A stretch of DNA of 64,000 nt, from NCBI GenBank assembly GCA_963716095.1, contig CAVQSV010000012.1, positions 1 through 64,000 on the forward strand. Direction: 5' to 3'. The notes under the pieces were generated by a model. The model was not told the origin of the DNA and searched no databases. It was given only the letters and a program-made list of their open reading frames with translations. The position numbers were made by a program, and so were the translations under genes. Positions 25,133 through 33,644 of the stretch are shown piece after piece (positions within the stretch are counted from its first letter, which is position 1; each line of letters starts with the position of its first letter). The stretch is from Sva-07 sp963716095. GTDB taxonomy: Bacteria; Actinomycetota; Acidimicrobiia; Acidimicrobiales; Ilumatobacteraceae.

Positions 25133-25599
25133 GGTCCGTCCTCCTGGTCTGACTTGGCATCGACCTCGCCCGGCGAAGCCACCAGCGTGGACCAGATCGT
25201 CGCCACGACGGCATCTGCCAGTTGCGGGATCCGGGTGTCTGCAACTGCGCCGATCCGTGCGATCTCCTGCTCCGCGTCGCGCTCGACGTCGGTGATCTCG
25301 CTCGGGCCCCGTTGCTCGTCCTGCTGGACCGCTTCGGCGCGAGCGATCGCGATCCGATCGGGCAGTTGCGCTCGGATGGCGTGAGCACGTTGCTCGCCCT
25401 CGCTGCGCAACCGGTCGGCCTCGGCGTGGCCGGCAGCGAGCAGCTGGTCGGCCTCTGCTTCGAACCCTCGGAGCGTCATGGTGAGGGCCGCGATCTCGTG
25501 TTCCTGCTGCTCGTGTCGGCGCTGTTGTTCGCCCTCGGTCGGGGCCCCAGGGGTTCCCGATGGTCGGAGTCGCTCGAGGAGTTCGCTGAGTCGGAGCAT
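25129..25599 (-). CDS. atpG: V/A-type ATPase subunit G/H (stator coiled coil)
   Basis: 156 aa. Residues 1-35 are a disordered start; residues about 35-130 are a long charged helix with FEAEADQLLAAGHAEADRLRSEGEQRAHAIRA (pieces EAEADQLL, AEADRLRSEGEQR), as in subunit G/H which pairs with E in the peripheral stalk. It is the first gene of the ATPase operon; a C-terminal tail (DAKSDQEDGP) overlaps atpC. The G/H family is poorly conserved, so the call rests on coiled-coil character and gene order. Confidence 0.65.
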   Translation of the reverse strand: MLRLSELLERLRPSGTPGAPTEGEQQRRHEQQEHEIAALTMTLRGFEAEADQLLAAGHAEADRLRSEGEQRAHAIRAQLPDRIAIARAEAVQQDEQRGPSEITDVERDAEQEIARIGAVADTRIPQLADAVVATIWSTLVASPGEVDAKSDQEDGP

Positions 25600-25777
25600 G
25601 ACATCGAGATCCTTCTTCCGGTCAGATCCTGCTCCTCGGGTGCCGGGTCGGGTAGAGGCCTTGGTCGTCTCCCTTGCTCAGCGGAATGCTGCATCGACGC
25701 CGGGTGTGAGATCGAGCACAGGGAGCGTTCCTACGCCGCCGACCCGCACAGGCAGAGCTGAGATGACGTCGAGGGCG

Positions 25778-26413
25778 TCAGCGTGGATGGCGACCGCGGC
25801 GATCTTCGCCGGACGACGCGCGTCGGCCGAACTTCTCGGCGGTGAAGCCGAACGCGCGGAGGTCGTCCTGCCACGTCGCGGGGTCCAACCCGGCCTTGCG
25901 GAGGAGGTGCGTGAGGAACGACTCCGCAGACGGCAGCTGCTCCCACACCGACGGAAGAAACACCGCTCGCCTCGAACCGGCCACGATCATCAGGCCGCCG
26001 ACGCCCGGTTCGAGTACGTCGAGCAGGGCGTCACGCGACGACGCGACGATCGGTGCGAGCGGTGACAGGAGCGAGATCTCGATGTCGAGGTGGTCGTAGT
26101 CGACCGAGCGCAACGCGGGCAGACGCGGGTCGTCGAACGCCGCCGACCACGCGTGCCGGGCGACGGAGACACCGACGGCTTCGTCGGTGTCGATCGACCC
26201 GATGCAACCGTTCAGCTGTCCGTGGACGTTCAGGGTGACGAAGGCGCCGACAGCACGCCGCAACTCGTCCGGCAGTTCGGCCGGCGTCGGCACGGTGGGC
26301 CGACGGTTGCGGAGGCCGTCGACGATCGCCTGCTCGGCGATGTCGAGCAGCAGGTCGGTGTGAGAAGCGGGCGGGCACTCCCCCGTCGGTTCAGGAGACG
26401 GCGAACGCGCCAT
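25778..26413 (-). CDS. amrA: AmmeMemoRadiSam system protein A
   Basis: 211 aa from ATG 26413, inside the end of amrB (23-nt overlap). Motifs are ELRRAVGAFVTLNVHGQLNGCIGSI, with RGCIGS-type Gly-Cys, SAAFDDPRLPAL, LDIEISLLSPL and VGGLMIVAGSRRAVFLPSVWEQLP. These define the AMMECR1 fold (family AmmeMemoRadiSam A). The family acts with a Memo-like protein and a radical SAM enzyme in an undefined modification. Start chosen by family length and overlap; a longer frame extends upstream. Confidence 0.9.
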   Translation of the reverse strand: MARSPSPEPTGECPPASHTDLLLDIAEQAIVDGLRNRRPTVPTPAELPDELRRAVGAFVTLNVHGQLNGCIGSIDTDEAVGVSVARHAWSAAFDDPRLPALRSVDYDHLDIEISLLSPLAPIVASSRDALLDVLEPGVGGLMIVAGSRRAVFLPSVWEQLPSAESFLTHLLRKAGLDPATWQDDLRAFGFTAEKFGRRASSGEDRRGRHPR

Positions 26414-27221
26414 ATCCCACCACCCGGTGACGGTCGCCAGCGGTGTCGCCGGAGTTGCGGAGGTCGAGTTGCTCGACGGACAACCCACGCTCGGATGCCA
26501 CCTGCAGCAGTCCACGCAGCGGGTACGCGCCACATGCATCGCTGTCGCCGACGGCCTCGGGCCGGCAGGCCACGATGGCTGCCGCAGTGCGCGCATCGAG
26601 CCTCGTCGCCTCGTCGTGCCGGTGGTAGTGGGACAGATCGGTGCTGATCACGACCAGCGTCTCGGGTCCGCCCCAGCACACGTCGAGCACCGCCGCGACC
26701 TCGTCCGCCGTGGCGTCGCCGACAGAGAACGGCAGCAACGCGAAGTCGTCGAGCACGCTCTGGAGGAACGGGAGCTGCACCTCGAGGCTGTGTTCGTCGG
26801 CATGCGCACGATCGTCGACCCGCACACCCGGCACCTCGAGGGCGGTGGCGCGAGTGTCGGCGTCGATCGGCACGATGCCGAGCGGCGTCTCGAACGCGTC
26901 GACGCCGGGAACCGCGAGGCCGCGCACGTACACACGGTGGCTCGGCCCGAGGAGGACGACTCGCCGAATCGTCGATCGGGCCGGGATGATCCGAGCGTAC
27001 GCGCTTGCGGCGATCGCCCCCGAGTACACGTATCCGGCATGGGGCACGACGAGGGCCTTCGGGACAGACGCATCGGCGGCCGGGATCACGGCATCGGCGA
27101 ATGCCTCGCGGACCGCCGAGCCCAGCGAGTCAGGAGATCCGGGATAGAACGACCCGGCGACCGCCGTTGGACGCACTCGCACGGGCCCGCCGCTTGCGTT
27201 CGGAACAGCTCCAGCAATCAT
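26391..27221 (-). CDS. amrB: AmmeMemoRadiSam system protein B (Memo-like)
   Basis: 276 aa from ATG 27221, overlapping the amrS stop as ATGA. Memo-like/ MEMO1 dioxygenase fold signs: RPTAVAGSFYPGSPDSL, VVPHAGYVYSGAIAASAYA (a metal His), LLGPSHRVYVRG, DEHSLEVQLPFLQ (conserved His-Ser-x-Glu) and VISTDLSHYH near residue 175. The family is related to class III nonheme Fe2+ dioxygenases. In the operon it forms one unit with the radical SAM protein upstream and amrA downstream. Confidence 0.95.
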   Translation of the reverse strand: MIAGAVPNASGGPVRVRPTAVAGSFYPGSPDSLGSAVREAFADAVIPAADASVPKALVVPHAGYVYSGAIAASAYARIIPARSTIRRVVLLGPSHRVYVRGLAVPGVDAFETPLGIVPIDADTRATALEVPGVRVDDRAHADEHSLEVQLPFLQSVLDDFALLPFSVGDATADEVAAVLDVCWGGPETLVVISTDLSHYHRHDEATRLDARTAAAIVACRPEAVGDSDACGAYPLRGLLQVASERGLSVEQLDLRNSGDTAGDRHRVVGYGAFAVS

Positions 27222-28315
27222 GGCGATGCTCCAGTCGGCCCTCTCCGACTCAGCGTGACGGGTTGACGCCGTTGGCCCCAGTGCCCGGCAGGTCCCTCGA
27301 ACACACCGGGAACGGCCGTGCCGCACGTCGTGCAGTTGCCGCTGTCGTCCAGCCGGTACTCGCCCAGCACGTAGCCGTCGCGTGGGATCACGTTCTCGCC
27401 GCAGCCGGGGCAGTGGGTGCTGCCGCCGTCGAGGTCACGAACGTTGCCCGTGTAGGCATAGCGCACGCCGTTGTCCATCGCGATCCGACGCGCACGAGTG
27501 AGGGTGGCGGGTGGCGTGGGACCACGGTCGAGCATCCGGTAGTCGGGGTGGAAGGCGGTGAAGTGCATGGGCACGTCCGGTCCGAGGTGCTCCACCACCC
27601 AATTCGTCATCGCGTCGAGTTCATCGTCGCTGTCGTTCATTCCCGGGATGAGCAGCGTGGTCAGCTCCACCCAGACGTCGGTGTCGGCCAGGTACTCGAG
27701 CGTGTCGAGGACCGCACCCAGTTCGGCGCCACAGGTGTGCTTGTAGAAGTCCTCGGTGAATCCCTTCAGGTCGACGTTGGCGGCGTCGAGGTGACGGTAG
27801 AACTCGGCGCGCGGTTCGGGCGAGATGTACCCGGCGGTGACGGCGACGGTCTTGATGCCCACGTCGTGGCAGGCGTCGGCGACATCGATCGCGTACTCCA
27901 TGAAGATCGTCGGGTCGTTGTAGGTGAACGCCACGCTGCGGCAGCCGAGCTCCGACGCGGTCCGGGCGATGGTCTCCGGCGATGCCTCGTCGGCGAGGGT
28001 GTCGATCTCCTTGGACTTCGAGATGTCCCAGTTCTGGCAGAAGCGACAAGCCAGGTTGCACCCTGCGGTACCGAAGGAGAAGACCGACGAGCCGGGCAGG
28101 AAGTGGTTGAGCGGCTTCTTCTCGATCGGGTCGACGCAGAATCCACTGGAGCGGCCGTAGGTGGTGAGGACGATTCCGTCGTCCTCGCGGGCGCGTACGA
28201 AGCACACACCACGTTGCCCGTCGCGCAGCTTGCACTCACGTGGACAGAGATCGCACTGGACGCGGCCATCGTCGAGGCGGTGCCAGTACGTGGTGGGAAC
28301 GGTGAAGCGATCCAT
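27218..28315 (-). CDS. amrS: AmmeMemoRadiSam radical SAM enzyme
   Basis: 365 aa. The N-terminus has a cysteine-rich CDLCPRECKL (21-30) and, at residues 86-93, CNLACRFC, the CxxxCxxC that binds the 4Fe-4S cluster used to cleave S-adenosylmethionine. Further along are AFTYNDPTIFMEYA, AGYISPEP, VDLKGF and HFTAFHPDYRM. Near the C-terminus two CxxC pairs (CPGCG, CTTCG) suggest a zinc or second cluster site. Cytoplasmic. ATG at 28315; a 21-codon ORF ends 7 nt upstream. Confidence 0.95.
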   Translation of the reverse strand: MDRFTVPTTYWHRLDDGRVQCDLCPRECKLRDGQRGVCFVRAREDDGIVLTTYGRSSGFCVDPIEKKPLNHFLPGSSVFSFGTAGCNLACRFCQNWDISKSKEIDTLADEASPETIARTASELGCRSVAFTYNDPTIFMEYAIDVADACHDVGIKTVAVTAGYISPEPRAEFYRHLDAANVDLKGFTEDFYKHTCGAELGAVLDTLEYLADTDVWVELTTLLIPGMNDSDDELDAMTNWVVEHLGPDVPMHFTAFHPDYRMLDRGPTPPATLTRARRIAMDNGVRYAYTGNVRDLDGGSTHCPGCGENVIPRDGYVLGEYRLDDSGNCTTCGTAVPGVFEGPAGHWGQRRQPVTLSRRGPTGASP

Positions 28316-28321
28316 GGCCGA

Positions 28322-28387
28322 TCAGACCCCGGGATGGGACTCGGTGAGGTCGCCGACGACGGTGTCGATGATGTCAGTGGAAGACAT
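28322..28387 (-). CDS. 21-codon ORF directly upstream of amrS
   Basis: An ATG at 28387 opens MSSTDIIDTVVGDLTESHPGV and ends at 28322, 7 nt before the amrS start. No good ribosome binding site precedes it; TAGCAT (28399-28394) could be a -10 box giving a leaderless transcript. It may be a leader peptide that couples translation to amrS, or just the untranslated leader. Confidence is low. Confidence 0.3.
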   Translation of the reverse strand: MSSTDIIDTVVGDLTESHPGV

Positions 28388-28422
28388 ACGATCATGCTAC
28401 GCCATGTATCAGCTTTTCTTGC

Positions 28423-28431
28423 TTGTCCACA
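28423..28431 (+). promoter_or_regulatory. Single DnaA-box-like site
   Basis: TTGTCCACA at 28423-28431 matches the DnaA-box sequence favoured in high-GC actinobacteria (TTGTCCACA). It is the loop of a short inverted repeat, TCTTGC (28417-28422) and GCAAGA (28432-28437). It lies between amrS and the 49-aa zinc-finger gene, so it could be a regulatory DnaA site; no cluster of boxes marks an origin. Confidence 0.35.
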
Positions 28432-28518
28432 GCAAGATCATGGAGAGGACGCGACAGCCCCGCCCTCGCGGGTCGAACGACTCTGGCCCTGCCGATCGCT
28501 TGCAGCTCACCATGAGAC

Positions 28519-28668
28519 ATGAGTTCAACACCCCAAACGCGCCAGTGCCCGTACTGCGAGCTGGTGTTCAGCTATCACAACGAAGTGCAGGACCACGTCG
28601 TCCACGACCATCCCGAACATGCTGCGTCGGTTGTCGGCGTGGAGATGCGCGAACTTCCCCACGACTGA
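28519..28668 (+). CDS. 49-aa C2H2-like zinc-finger protein
   Basis: This short frame was too small for usual calls. The peptide starts MSSTPQTRQCPYCELVFSYH; Cys10 and Cys13 plus His20, His26, His29 and the DHPEH stretch (30-34) form a likely zinc site of CxxC...HxxxxH type. Short proteins with CPYCEL and HDHPEH occur in actinobacteria, as I recall, without a defined role. The ATG at 28519 is preceded by a poor ribosome binding site. Stop at 28666-28668, 10 nt before the convergent cyclase gene ends. Confidence 0.7.
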   Translation: MSSTPQTRQCPYCELVFSYHNEVQDHVVHDHPEHAASVVGVEMRELPHD

Positions 28669-28677
28669 CCCGGTACG

Positions 28678-29823
28678 TCACTCGAGACCGAGACGGGCCA
28701 CAGGTTGGTCCTCGGAACTCGCAGCGGGGTGCCGTCCCATGGGACCGGGACGGAGTCGGTAGACGCGCACCTCGCCGATGTGACGGAGGTTGCGGTGCCC
28801 GAGGCTGCGCAGAGCGAACCTGCGGTCGCCGGCGAGTTCGTCGCGGAGGCTCTGGTTGACGTTGACCGCGCCGGCCCGGCCGACCGCGGCAAGGCGGCTC
28901 GCCGTGTTGACCACCGGTCCATAGAGATCGCCATCACGCGCCAGGATCGGTCCACTCGCCATGCCGATCCGTAGGCCACCCAGGATCGGATCGTGTTCGA
29001 CGGCGTCGGTCAACTCGAGAGCGATGAGTGCACCCTGAGCCGGATCGACGACCGAGAACATCGCAGCGTCGCCGATCATCTTGACGATTCGGCCGTCGTG
29101 GCCGACCACGACGTCCTGGACCAACGAATCGAACCGGCCAACGAGGTCGGCCAACTCGCGGTCGTCGAGATGGAGGCTCAGCTCGGTGAAGCGCACGAGA
29201 TCGGCGAACCCGATGACTTGCGTTTCGCCGCCTGGCGACGAGGCGAGCACCACGCGCCGTCGAGCAGCGGCGCGCAGGTGCCGCCGGAACGAGTAGTCGA
29301 TCACCTCCGACATGAACGGCACCAGCTCCCCGGCGCGGACCGCGAGCGCGCTGGGGTCGTCCGCCACCTCGTCTCCGTTGTCAGCGCTGGCTGCCGCCTC
29401 TCGACGTTCGACCGAACGCGCTGCCCCGGCGTCGACGACAGCGGTCGCGACATTGGCGAGCGACATGCCGATCACCCGAGCGACCTGGAGTGCGATGTCG
29501 GGATCGACGAGGCCGTCCTGTGTCAGCGCGACCAGCGACTTGAGAATCGCGACGTCATGCTTGCTGAACGAGCGCTCGTCAGCGTCGGTGTCGACGAAAC
29601 CCAGTGCCCGCCAGAACGACCTCACGACGTCGACCTCGACTCCGACCTTTGCGGCCAAGTCGTCGATGGTCAGCTTCGCCTTGCCCGGGAGCACGACCGC
29701 ATCGATCGCGAGCAACTCGGCGGTGCCGCTGGCTTCGGCCGCATCGATCGTCTCCGGCGGCATGCCCAGCGCCTCGAGGACCTCGCGGACGGTCCGCGCT
29801 CGCTTCAGACGGAACCTGGGCAC
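28678..29823 (-). CDS. Class III adenylate/guanylate cyclase with N-terminal regulatory domain
   Basis: 381 aa. Residues 1-165 are an N-terminal helical region (TIDDLAAKVGVEVDVVRSFWRALGF with a MerR-like look) as in actinobacterial cyclases with adenylate-cyclase regulatory domains. The catalytic domain (about 190-365) has VIGFADLVRFTELS with the metal-binding Asp, VKMIGDAAMFSV with Lys and the second Asp, and LYGPVVNTASRLA with Asn and Arg. All six class III positions seem present, so it is likely active in making cAMP or cGMP. No membrane helices are visible; cytoplasmic. Confidence 0.9.
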   Translation of the reverse strand: MPRFRLKRARTVREVLEALGMPPETIDAAEASGTAELLAIDAVVLPGKAKLTIDDLAAKVGVEVDVVRSFWRALGFVDTDADERSFSKHDVAILKSLVALTQDGLVDPDIALQVARVIGMSLANVATAVVDAGAARSVERREAAASADNGDEVADDPSALAVRAGELVPFMSEVIDYSFRRHLRAAARRRVVLASSPGGETQVIGFADLVRFTELSLHLDDRELADLVGRFDSLVQDVVVGHDGRIVKMIGDAAMFSVVDPAQGALIALELTDAVEHDPILGGLRIGMASGPILARDGDLYGPVVNTASRLAAVGRAGAVNVNQSLRDELAGDRRFALRSLGHRNLRHIGEVRVYRLRPGPMGRHPAASSEDQPVARLGLE

Positions 29824-30027
29824 GCGAGCAGACTACGGACCGTCAACGCCTGGCGCCCCGTCCGGAACGCGCCGATCTCGGGTGCATCGAGTCGGTTCGC
29901 TGTGTGTGCGTCCTCAAGCGGTGCACCACGGCGATCCGAAACCCGTCGAAATCGGTGGCCTCGCCGAACGAGAGGGTGCGGAGCCGCCACGGCGAAGCGC
30001 TCGCCCGGCTTGAGTAGGTTGACGAAC

Positions 30028-30876
30028 ATGGAAGGCGACACAAGTACTCGCACGCTCGCGGAGGCACTGGCGGAGCCGCGTCGACACCGCGACATGGATC
30101 TGGCTCTCCAGCCAATGGACAACTTTGCCAGCACGCCGGGGGGCCCGAACGGGCAGCCGCTCAGCTTCTGGGCCGCCTGGGACCTGGGCGACCGACCCCG
30201 GAGGATCGCCTTGCTCCTCGACGACTGCCAGGAGGAGTACCGACCCTACGCCGAAGGCATCCTGTCGAATCTGGTCGAGTTGGTCGACGCATTCCGGACG
30301 GTCCAATCAGGCAGCGACGGGGTCGAGATCGTGTGGAGTTCGTGGACCCGCACCTTCGACGACGGGATCAGTAATGCGATGGACCGGTGGTATGGCCCCA
30401 AGGGCCTCCGCCCCGAAGAGCCGGAGAACGCGGCGTACGTCTTCACCGGGGCGCCGGGCATGGAAGTACTCTCCGAGATCGCTCCGACGCACAACGAGGT
30501 GGCAGAGGGTTGGTACTACCACGGCAAGCACCTCGACATGTTCTGGACCTTCGACGAGAACGGCGACTCATACCTCGACGAGAAGTTGAAGGCCGAGGGC
30601 ATCGACACGATCGTTCTGGCGGGTCTCTGGACCGATGAGTGCATTCTCAGTACGGCCTGCGCCGGCAGTTCACGTGGATACGACGTGGTCGTGGTGGGTG
30701 ACGCCGTCGCGACCGCGACAGCGAATCAGGAGATGGCGCTGACGGTCGCGAACGGCACCGTCGCCAACGTGCTGCCCACCGATGACGTGATCGGCTACAT
30801 GGAGAACGACTTCGTCACCGGCGCGCCGGGAGCGGTCAAAGGTGTCCGGCACCCCGACGGACGAACGGACGACTGA
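30028..30876 (+). CDS. Isochorismatase-like cysteine hydrolase
   Basis: 282 aa from ATG 30028. The triad positions are visible: Asp in ALLLDDCQEEY (about 58), a Lys in HGKHLDMFW (about 170), and Cys in WTDECILSTACAGSSRGYDVVVVGDAV (about 201; pieces TDECILST and GYDVVVVGDA), as in the isochorismatase family. These enzymes hydrolyse amides or vinyl ethers (nicotinamide, isochorismate, carbamates). Substrate not predictable. An N-terminal extension of 40 residues is present. Divergent from the cyclase gene. Confidence 0.85.
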   Translation: MEGDTSTRTLAEALAEPRRHRDMDLALQPMDNFASTPGGPNGQPLSFWAAWDLGDRPRRIALLLDDCQEEYRPYAEGILSNLVELVDAFRTVQSGSDGVEIVWSSWTRTFDDGISNAMDRWYGPKGLRPEEPENAAYVFTGAPGMEVLSEIAPTHNEVAEGWYYHGKHLDMFWTFDENGDSYLDEKLKAEGIDTIVLAGLWTDECILSTACAGSSRGYDVVVVGDAVATATANQEMALTVANGTVANVLPTDDVIGYMENDFVTGAPGAVKGVRHPDGRTDD

Positions 30877-30886
30877 CTGAGCACAG

Positions 30887-30910
30887 CCGGTCGGTCGACG
30901 TTGCGACCGG
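30887..30910. terminator. Hairpin between convergent genes
   Basis: CCGGTCG (30887-30893) and CGACCGG (30904-30910) form a 7-bp stem with a 10-nt loop. It lies between the stop of the hydrolase (30876) and the stop of the DUF5671-like gene (30936) on the opposite strand, so it could end transcription from both sides. No T-run follows. Confidence 0.5.
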
Positions 30911-30935
30911 TGGGCGGTGTCGGTTGAGCGACGGT

Positions 30936-32681
30936 TCAGGTGACGTAGGGGATGACGTCGGCGCCCGTCGGGCCAACGACGACCGCGACGTCGTGACCGG
31001 CGTCCTCCCGAATGCGGGCGACGAGTTCGTCGATGTCGATGTCGGGCATCGGCGAGTCGTCCTCGCGCACCCACGCTTCGACGGTCACTCCGGTGGCGGC
31101 CGCCAGCCGTTCGGCGAGTTCACCGTCGCGCGGGGTGATCAGTACGAGATGCGTCGCATGCGGGGGCGCCGGCGCTGGCGAAGCTTGCTCGGCGACGGCC
31201 CGGTCCGAGCGGAACACGCCGAGGTGGTACCACGCGATACCCGTGACGGTGATCAAGAGCGCAAGCCCGACCTGGGAGGAGTCGAGCGTCTCGGCACCGA
31301 ACGTGCCATCGAGCAGACCCTCGATTCCGACGAACAGCACCACGATCAGGCTGATCAGCGCGGTGAGACCACCGACGCCGAACAGGACGACGAGATACAG
31401 CCGGCGGGTCAGCGAGCCGATCTCGGCGGACGGGTCGGCGTCGCACTGTCTGCGGATCCGTGACCAGGACATCCACCACAACGGCAGGCCGATCACACCC
31501 AGGACGACGGACAGAACCAGGCGATTCGCAACGTCGAACGGGTCTCCCGTCGCTCGGACGGCGATCGACTCGAACAGTGCGACGAGGGCAAGCGTGGCAC
31601 CCACGACGGTCGCGACGAGACCGGAAGCCGCCATCAGATAGTCGTACGCCCTGAGCGGTTCGGACCGGTCGACGGAGCCTCCGGTCTGCAGCACCCTTCG
31701 GTGGTACTGCCACGTCGCCATCCCCGCCATCAGGAACGCGGCGGCCACCGGGACGTACTCGAAGTGCTCGCTCGGCAGGTCACTTCTCGGGTTACCGAGG
31801 TACCAGACGGCGGTCCAGTAGGCGATCGTTGCGCTGGACGAGATGGCAACGACGAGGCCGCCCAGCGTGCCGAACAGCAACACGAACACGTGCCAGACAG
31901 ACGTCCGCTCGGCCGTCCGGTAGCACCTCGACCAATGCCAGACCCACACGACGGCGCCGACCCCTGCCGCGATGAGCCAGGCCCCGAGCTCTGACGATTG
32001 ATGACCGGCCGGCAGGCGCTCGACGACCGAGGCGTAGATCTCGTCGCCGGCGACGAAAGCGACACCACCGAGACCGATCATCATCGTGACCAGACCGGTC
32101 AGGCTCCCGACGGCCAGGTGCAGGTCGCCGGAGAGGCCGTAGGCGGGCCGCAGCCAGAACCAGTGCATCGACCACACTGCAGCCCACACGAGGACCGGGG
32201 CGACGCCCCGCCACTCGAAGTCGTCGACGCCGAACACTCCCTCGAGAAACTGGATCGCCGTCACGGTCCACACGATCAGGGACGAGGCGAGCGCGATGTT
32301 CAGATAGGCGGCCCACGCCAACGAGGTGCGCTCACCGACGTCGTCCCTCAGGCGACCGCGCGCGAACCGCAGAAGGAGCGCGTACGCGGGTCCAGCCACG
32401 AGCACGAACGCGAGCCCGAGGGCGAGTGCCGTTCGTTCCTCATCGGACCAGCCGGAAGTCAAGAGCGTGCGGCCGATCATCGTGGCGCCGACCGCACCGA
32501 GGGTCAGGGTCACGAGCATGAGGCCGTAGACGAAGAGGCGGCGGACCGAGGTGGCGCGATCGACATCGACCTCGTCACCTCCTTCGCGTCGATGTCCCAG
32601 CAAGCGGACGATCGCCCACGCGATCGACCCGAAGAATGCCAGCTGTATCAGGAGGCCCAGAATCGCGGACAGCACCTCCAT
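30936..32681 (-). CDS. DUF5671-like multipass membrane protein
   Basis: 581 aa from ATG 32681 (GGAGGCGTC before it). About 15 hydrophobic helices in three similar blocks of five; each starts with a segment such as RLFVYGLMLVTLTLG or AYDYLMAASGLVATVVG and has SLAWAAYLNI or WHWSRCYRT-like loops. This repeat is typical of DUF5671 proteins. A soluble C-terminal part (about 500-581) has alternating HATHLVLITPRDGELAERLA and ends in DVIPYVT. Function unknown; a transport or sensor role cannot be told apart. Confidence 0.75.
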   Translation of the reverse strand: MEVLSAILGLLIQLAFFGSIAWAIVRLLGHRREGGDEVDVDRATSVRRLFVYGLMLVTLTLGAVGATMIGRTLLTSGWSDEERTALALGLAFVLVAGPAYALLLRFARGRLRDDVGERTSLAWAAYLNIALASSLIVWTVTAIQFLEGVFGVDDFEWRGVAPVLVWAAVWSMHWFWLRPAYGLSGDLHLAVGSLTGLVTMMIGLGGVAFVAGDEIYASVVERLPAGHQSSELGAWLIAAGVGAVVWVWHWSRCYRTAERTSVWHVFVLLFGTLGGLVVAISSSATIAYWTAVWYLGNPRSDLPSEHFEYVPVAAAFLMAGMATWQYHRRVLQTGGSVDRSEPLRAYDYLMAASGLVATVVGATLALVALFESIAVRATGDPFDVANRLVLSVVLGVIGLPLWWMSWSRIRRQCDADPSAEIGSLTRRLYLVVLFGVGGLTALISLIVVLFVGIEGLLDGTFGAETLDSSQVGLALLITVTGIAWYHLGVFRSDRAVAEQASPAPAPPHATHLVLITPRDGELAERLAAATGVTVEAWVREDDSPMPDIDIDELVARIREDAGHDVAVVVGPTGADVIPYVT

Positions 32682-32866
32682 GACGCCTCCTTGGTCGTAT
32701 GTGAAACAGCTTGTACAACGATTGTCGCGCCGATCATCGGGGGTATCCACCGACCTTCGGCCCAGCAACCGAGGTTCGACGACCAGGAAGAATCCGGCGA
32801 CGACGCGTCGGACCCCGAGGACCTTCTTCTCTTCACACCATCACGAACTCACCGGATGATCGAGAC
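32682..32866. promoter_or_regulatory. Divergent region with a TTGTACAA palindrome
   Basis: 185 nt between the DUF5671-like gene (minus) and the ABC exporter genes (plus). The 8-bp palindrome TTGTACAA (32711-32718) is 30 nt from the minus-strand start and could be an operator. Nothing else in the stretch looks like a gene. Confidence 0.3.
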
Positions 32867-33644
32867 ATGAGCCAAGACGTCGCCAATGGTCTCGTCGGTT
32901 CGAGTCACGTCGATGCGCGGCTCGGCCACGAAGGGAGGCGCATCGATCTCGACGACCTCACCAAGCGCTACCGGGTCGGCGATACCGACGTCACGGCCCT
33001 CGACGACCATCAATCTGCACGTCGACGAGTCGGCGTTCGTCGCGATCGTCGGACCGTCCGGCTGCGGCAAGACGACGCTGCTGAACATGATCGGCGCCCT
33101 GGACACGCCGACATCCGGGTCGGTACGGGTGGCCGGGATGGACCTCACCAGCGCATCGAAGGCCGACCGGTCCCAGCTGCGACGGCACGGGGTCAGCTTC
33201 ATCTTCCAGACGTTCAATCTGTTCCCGGGCCTCACGGCGCTCGAGAACGTGCGTTTCGGGGCTGACGCGGCGGGGGCGCCCGATCCGGACGAACGGGCCC
33301 AGCAGGCGTTGGTCGACGTCGGGCTGGCCGACCGTCATCGTCACTTCCCGCACCAGTTGTCGGGTGGTGAACAGCAACGTGTCGCGATCGCCCGTGCCTT
33401 GGCGACCGGCAATCCGATTCTGCTCGCTGACGAACCGACCGGTGAGCTCGACTTCCGGACGGGTGTCCAGATTCTCGGTGTGCTCGAGGAGCAGGCCCGC
33501 GCCGGGATGACCGTGCTCGTCGTCACGCACAACCGTGAGATCGCTCGTGTCGCCGACCGGGTGATCGAGCTGTCGAGCGGCCGCATCGTCTCCGACGGGC
33601 CGCCACCGGGCGGCAAGGCCGACATCGGCGATCTGCAATGGTGA
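32867..33644 (+). CDS. ABC transporter ATP-binding protein, apparent frame break
   Basis: The ATG at 32867 opens MSQDVANGLVGSS and continues IDLDDLTKRYRVGDTDVTALDD to about 33010. The natural continuation, INLHVDESAFVAIVGPSGCGKTTLLN (in pieces), lies one base away in another frame. Total length of 778 nt is one more than 777, consistent with one extra C at about 33009-33011. Downstream are LFPGLTALENV, the signature LSGGEQQRVAIARAL, and ILLADEPTGELD. It powers the FtsX-type permease next to it (MacB/LolD-like lipoprotein or drug export). Corrected length 258 aa. Confidence 0.85.

Noticed and set aside
25676..25777. Minus-strand frame ending LPVLDLTPGVDAAFR after amrA
   Set aside because: No start codon or family; it overlaps the end of amrA in another frame and could be a chance open frame.
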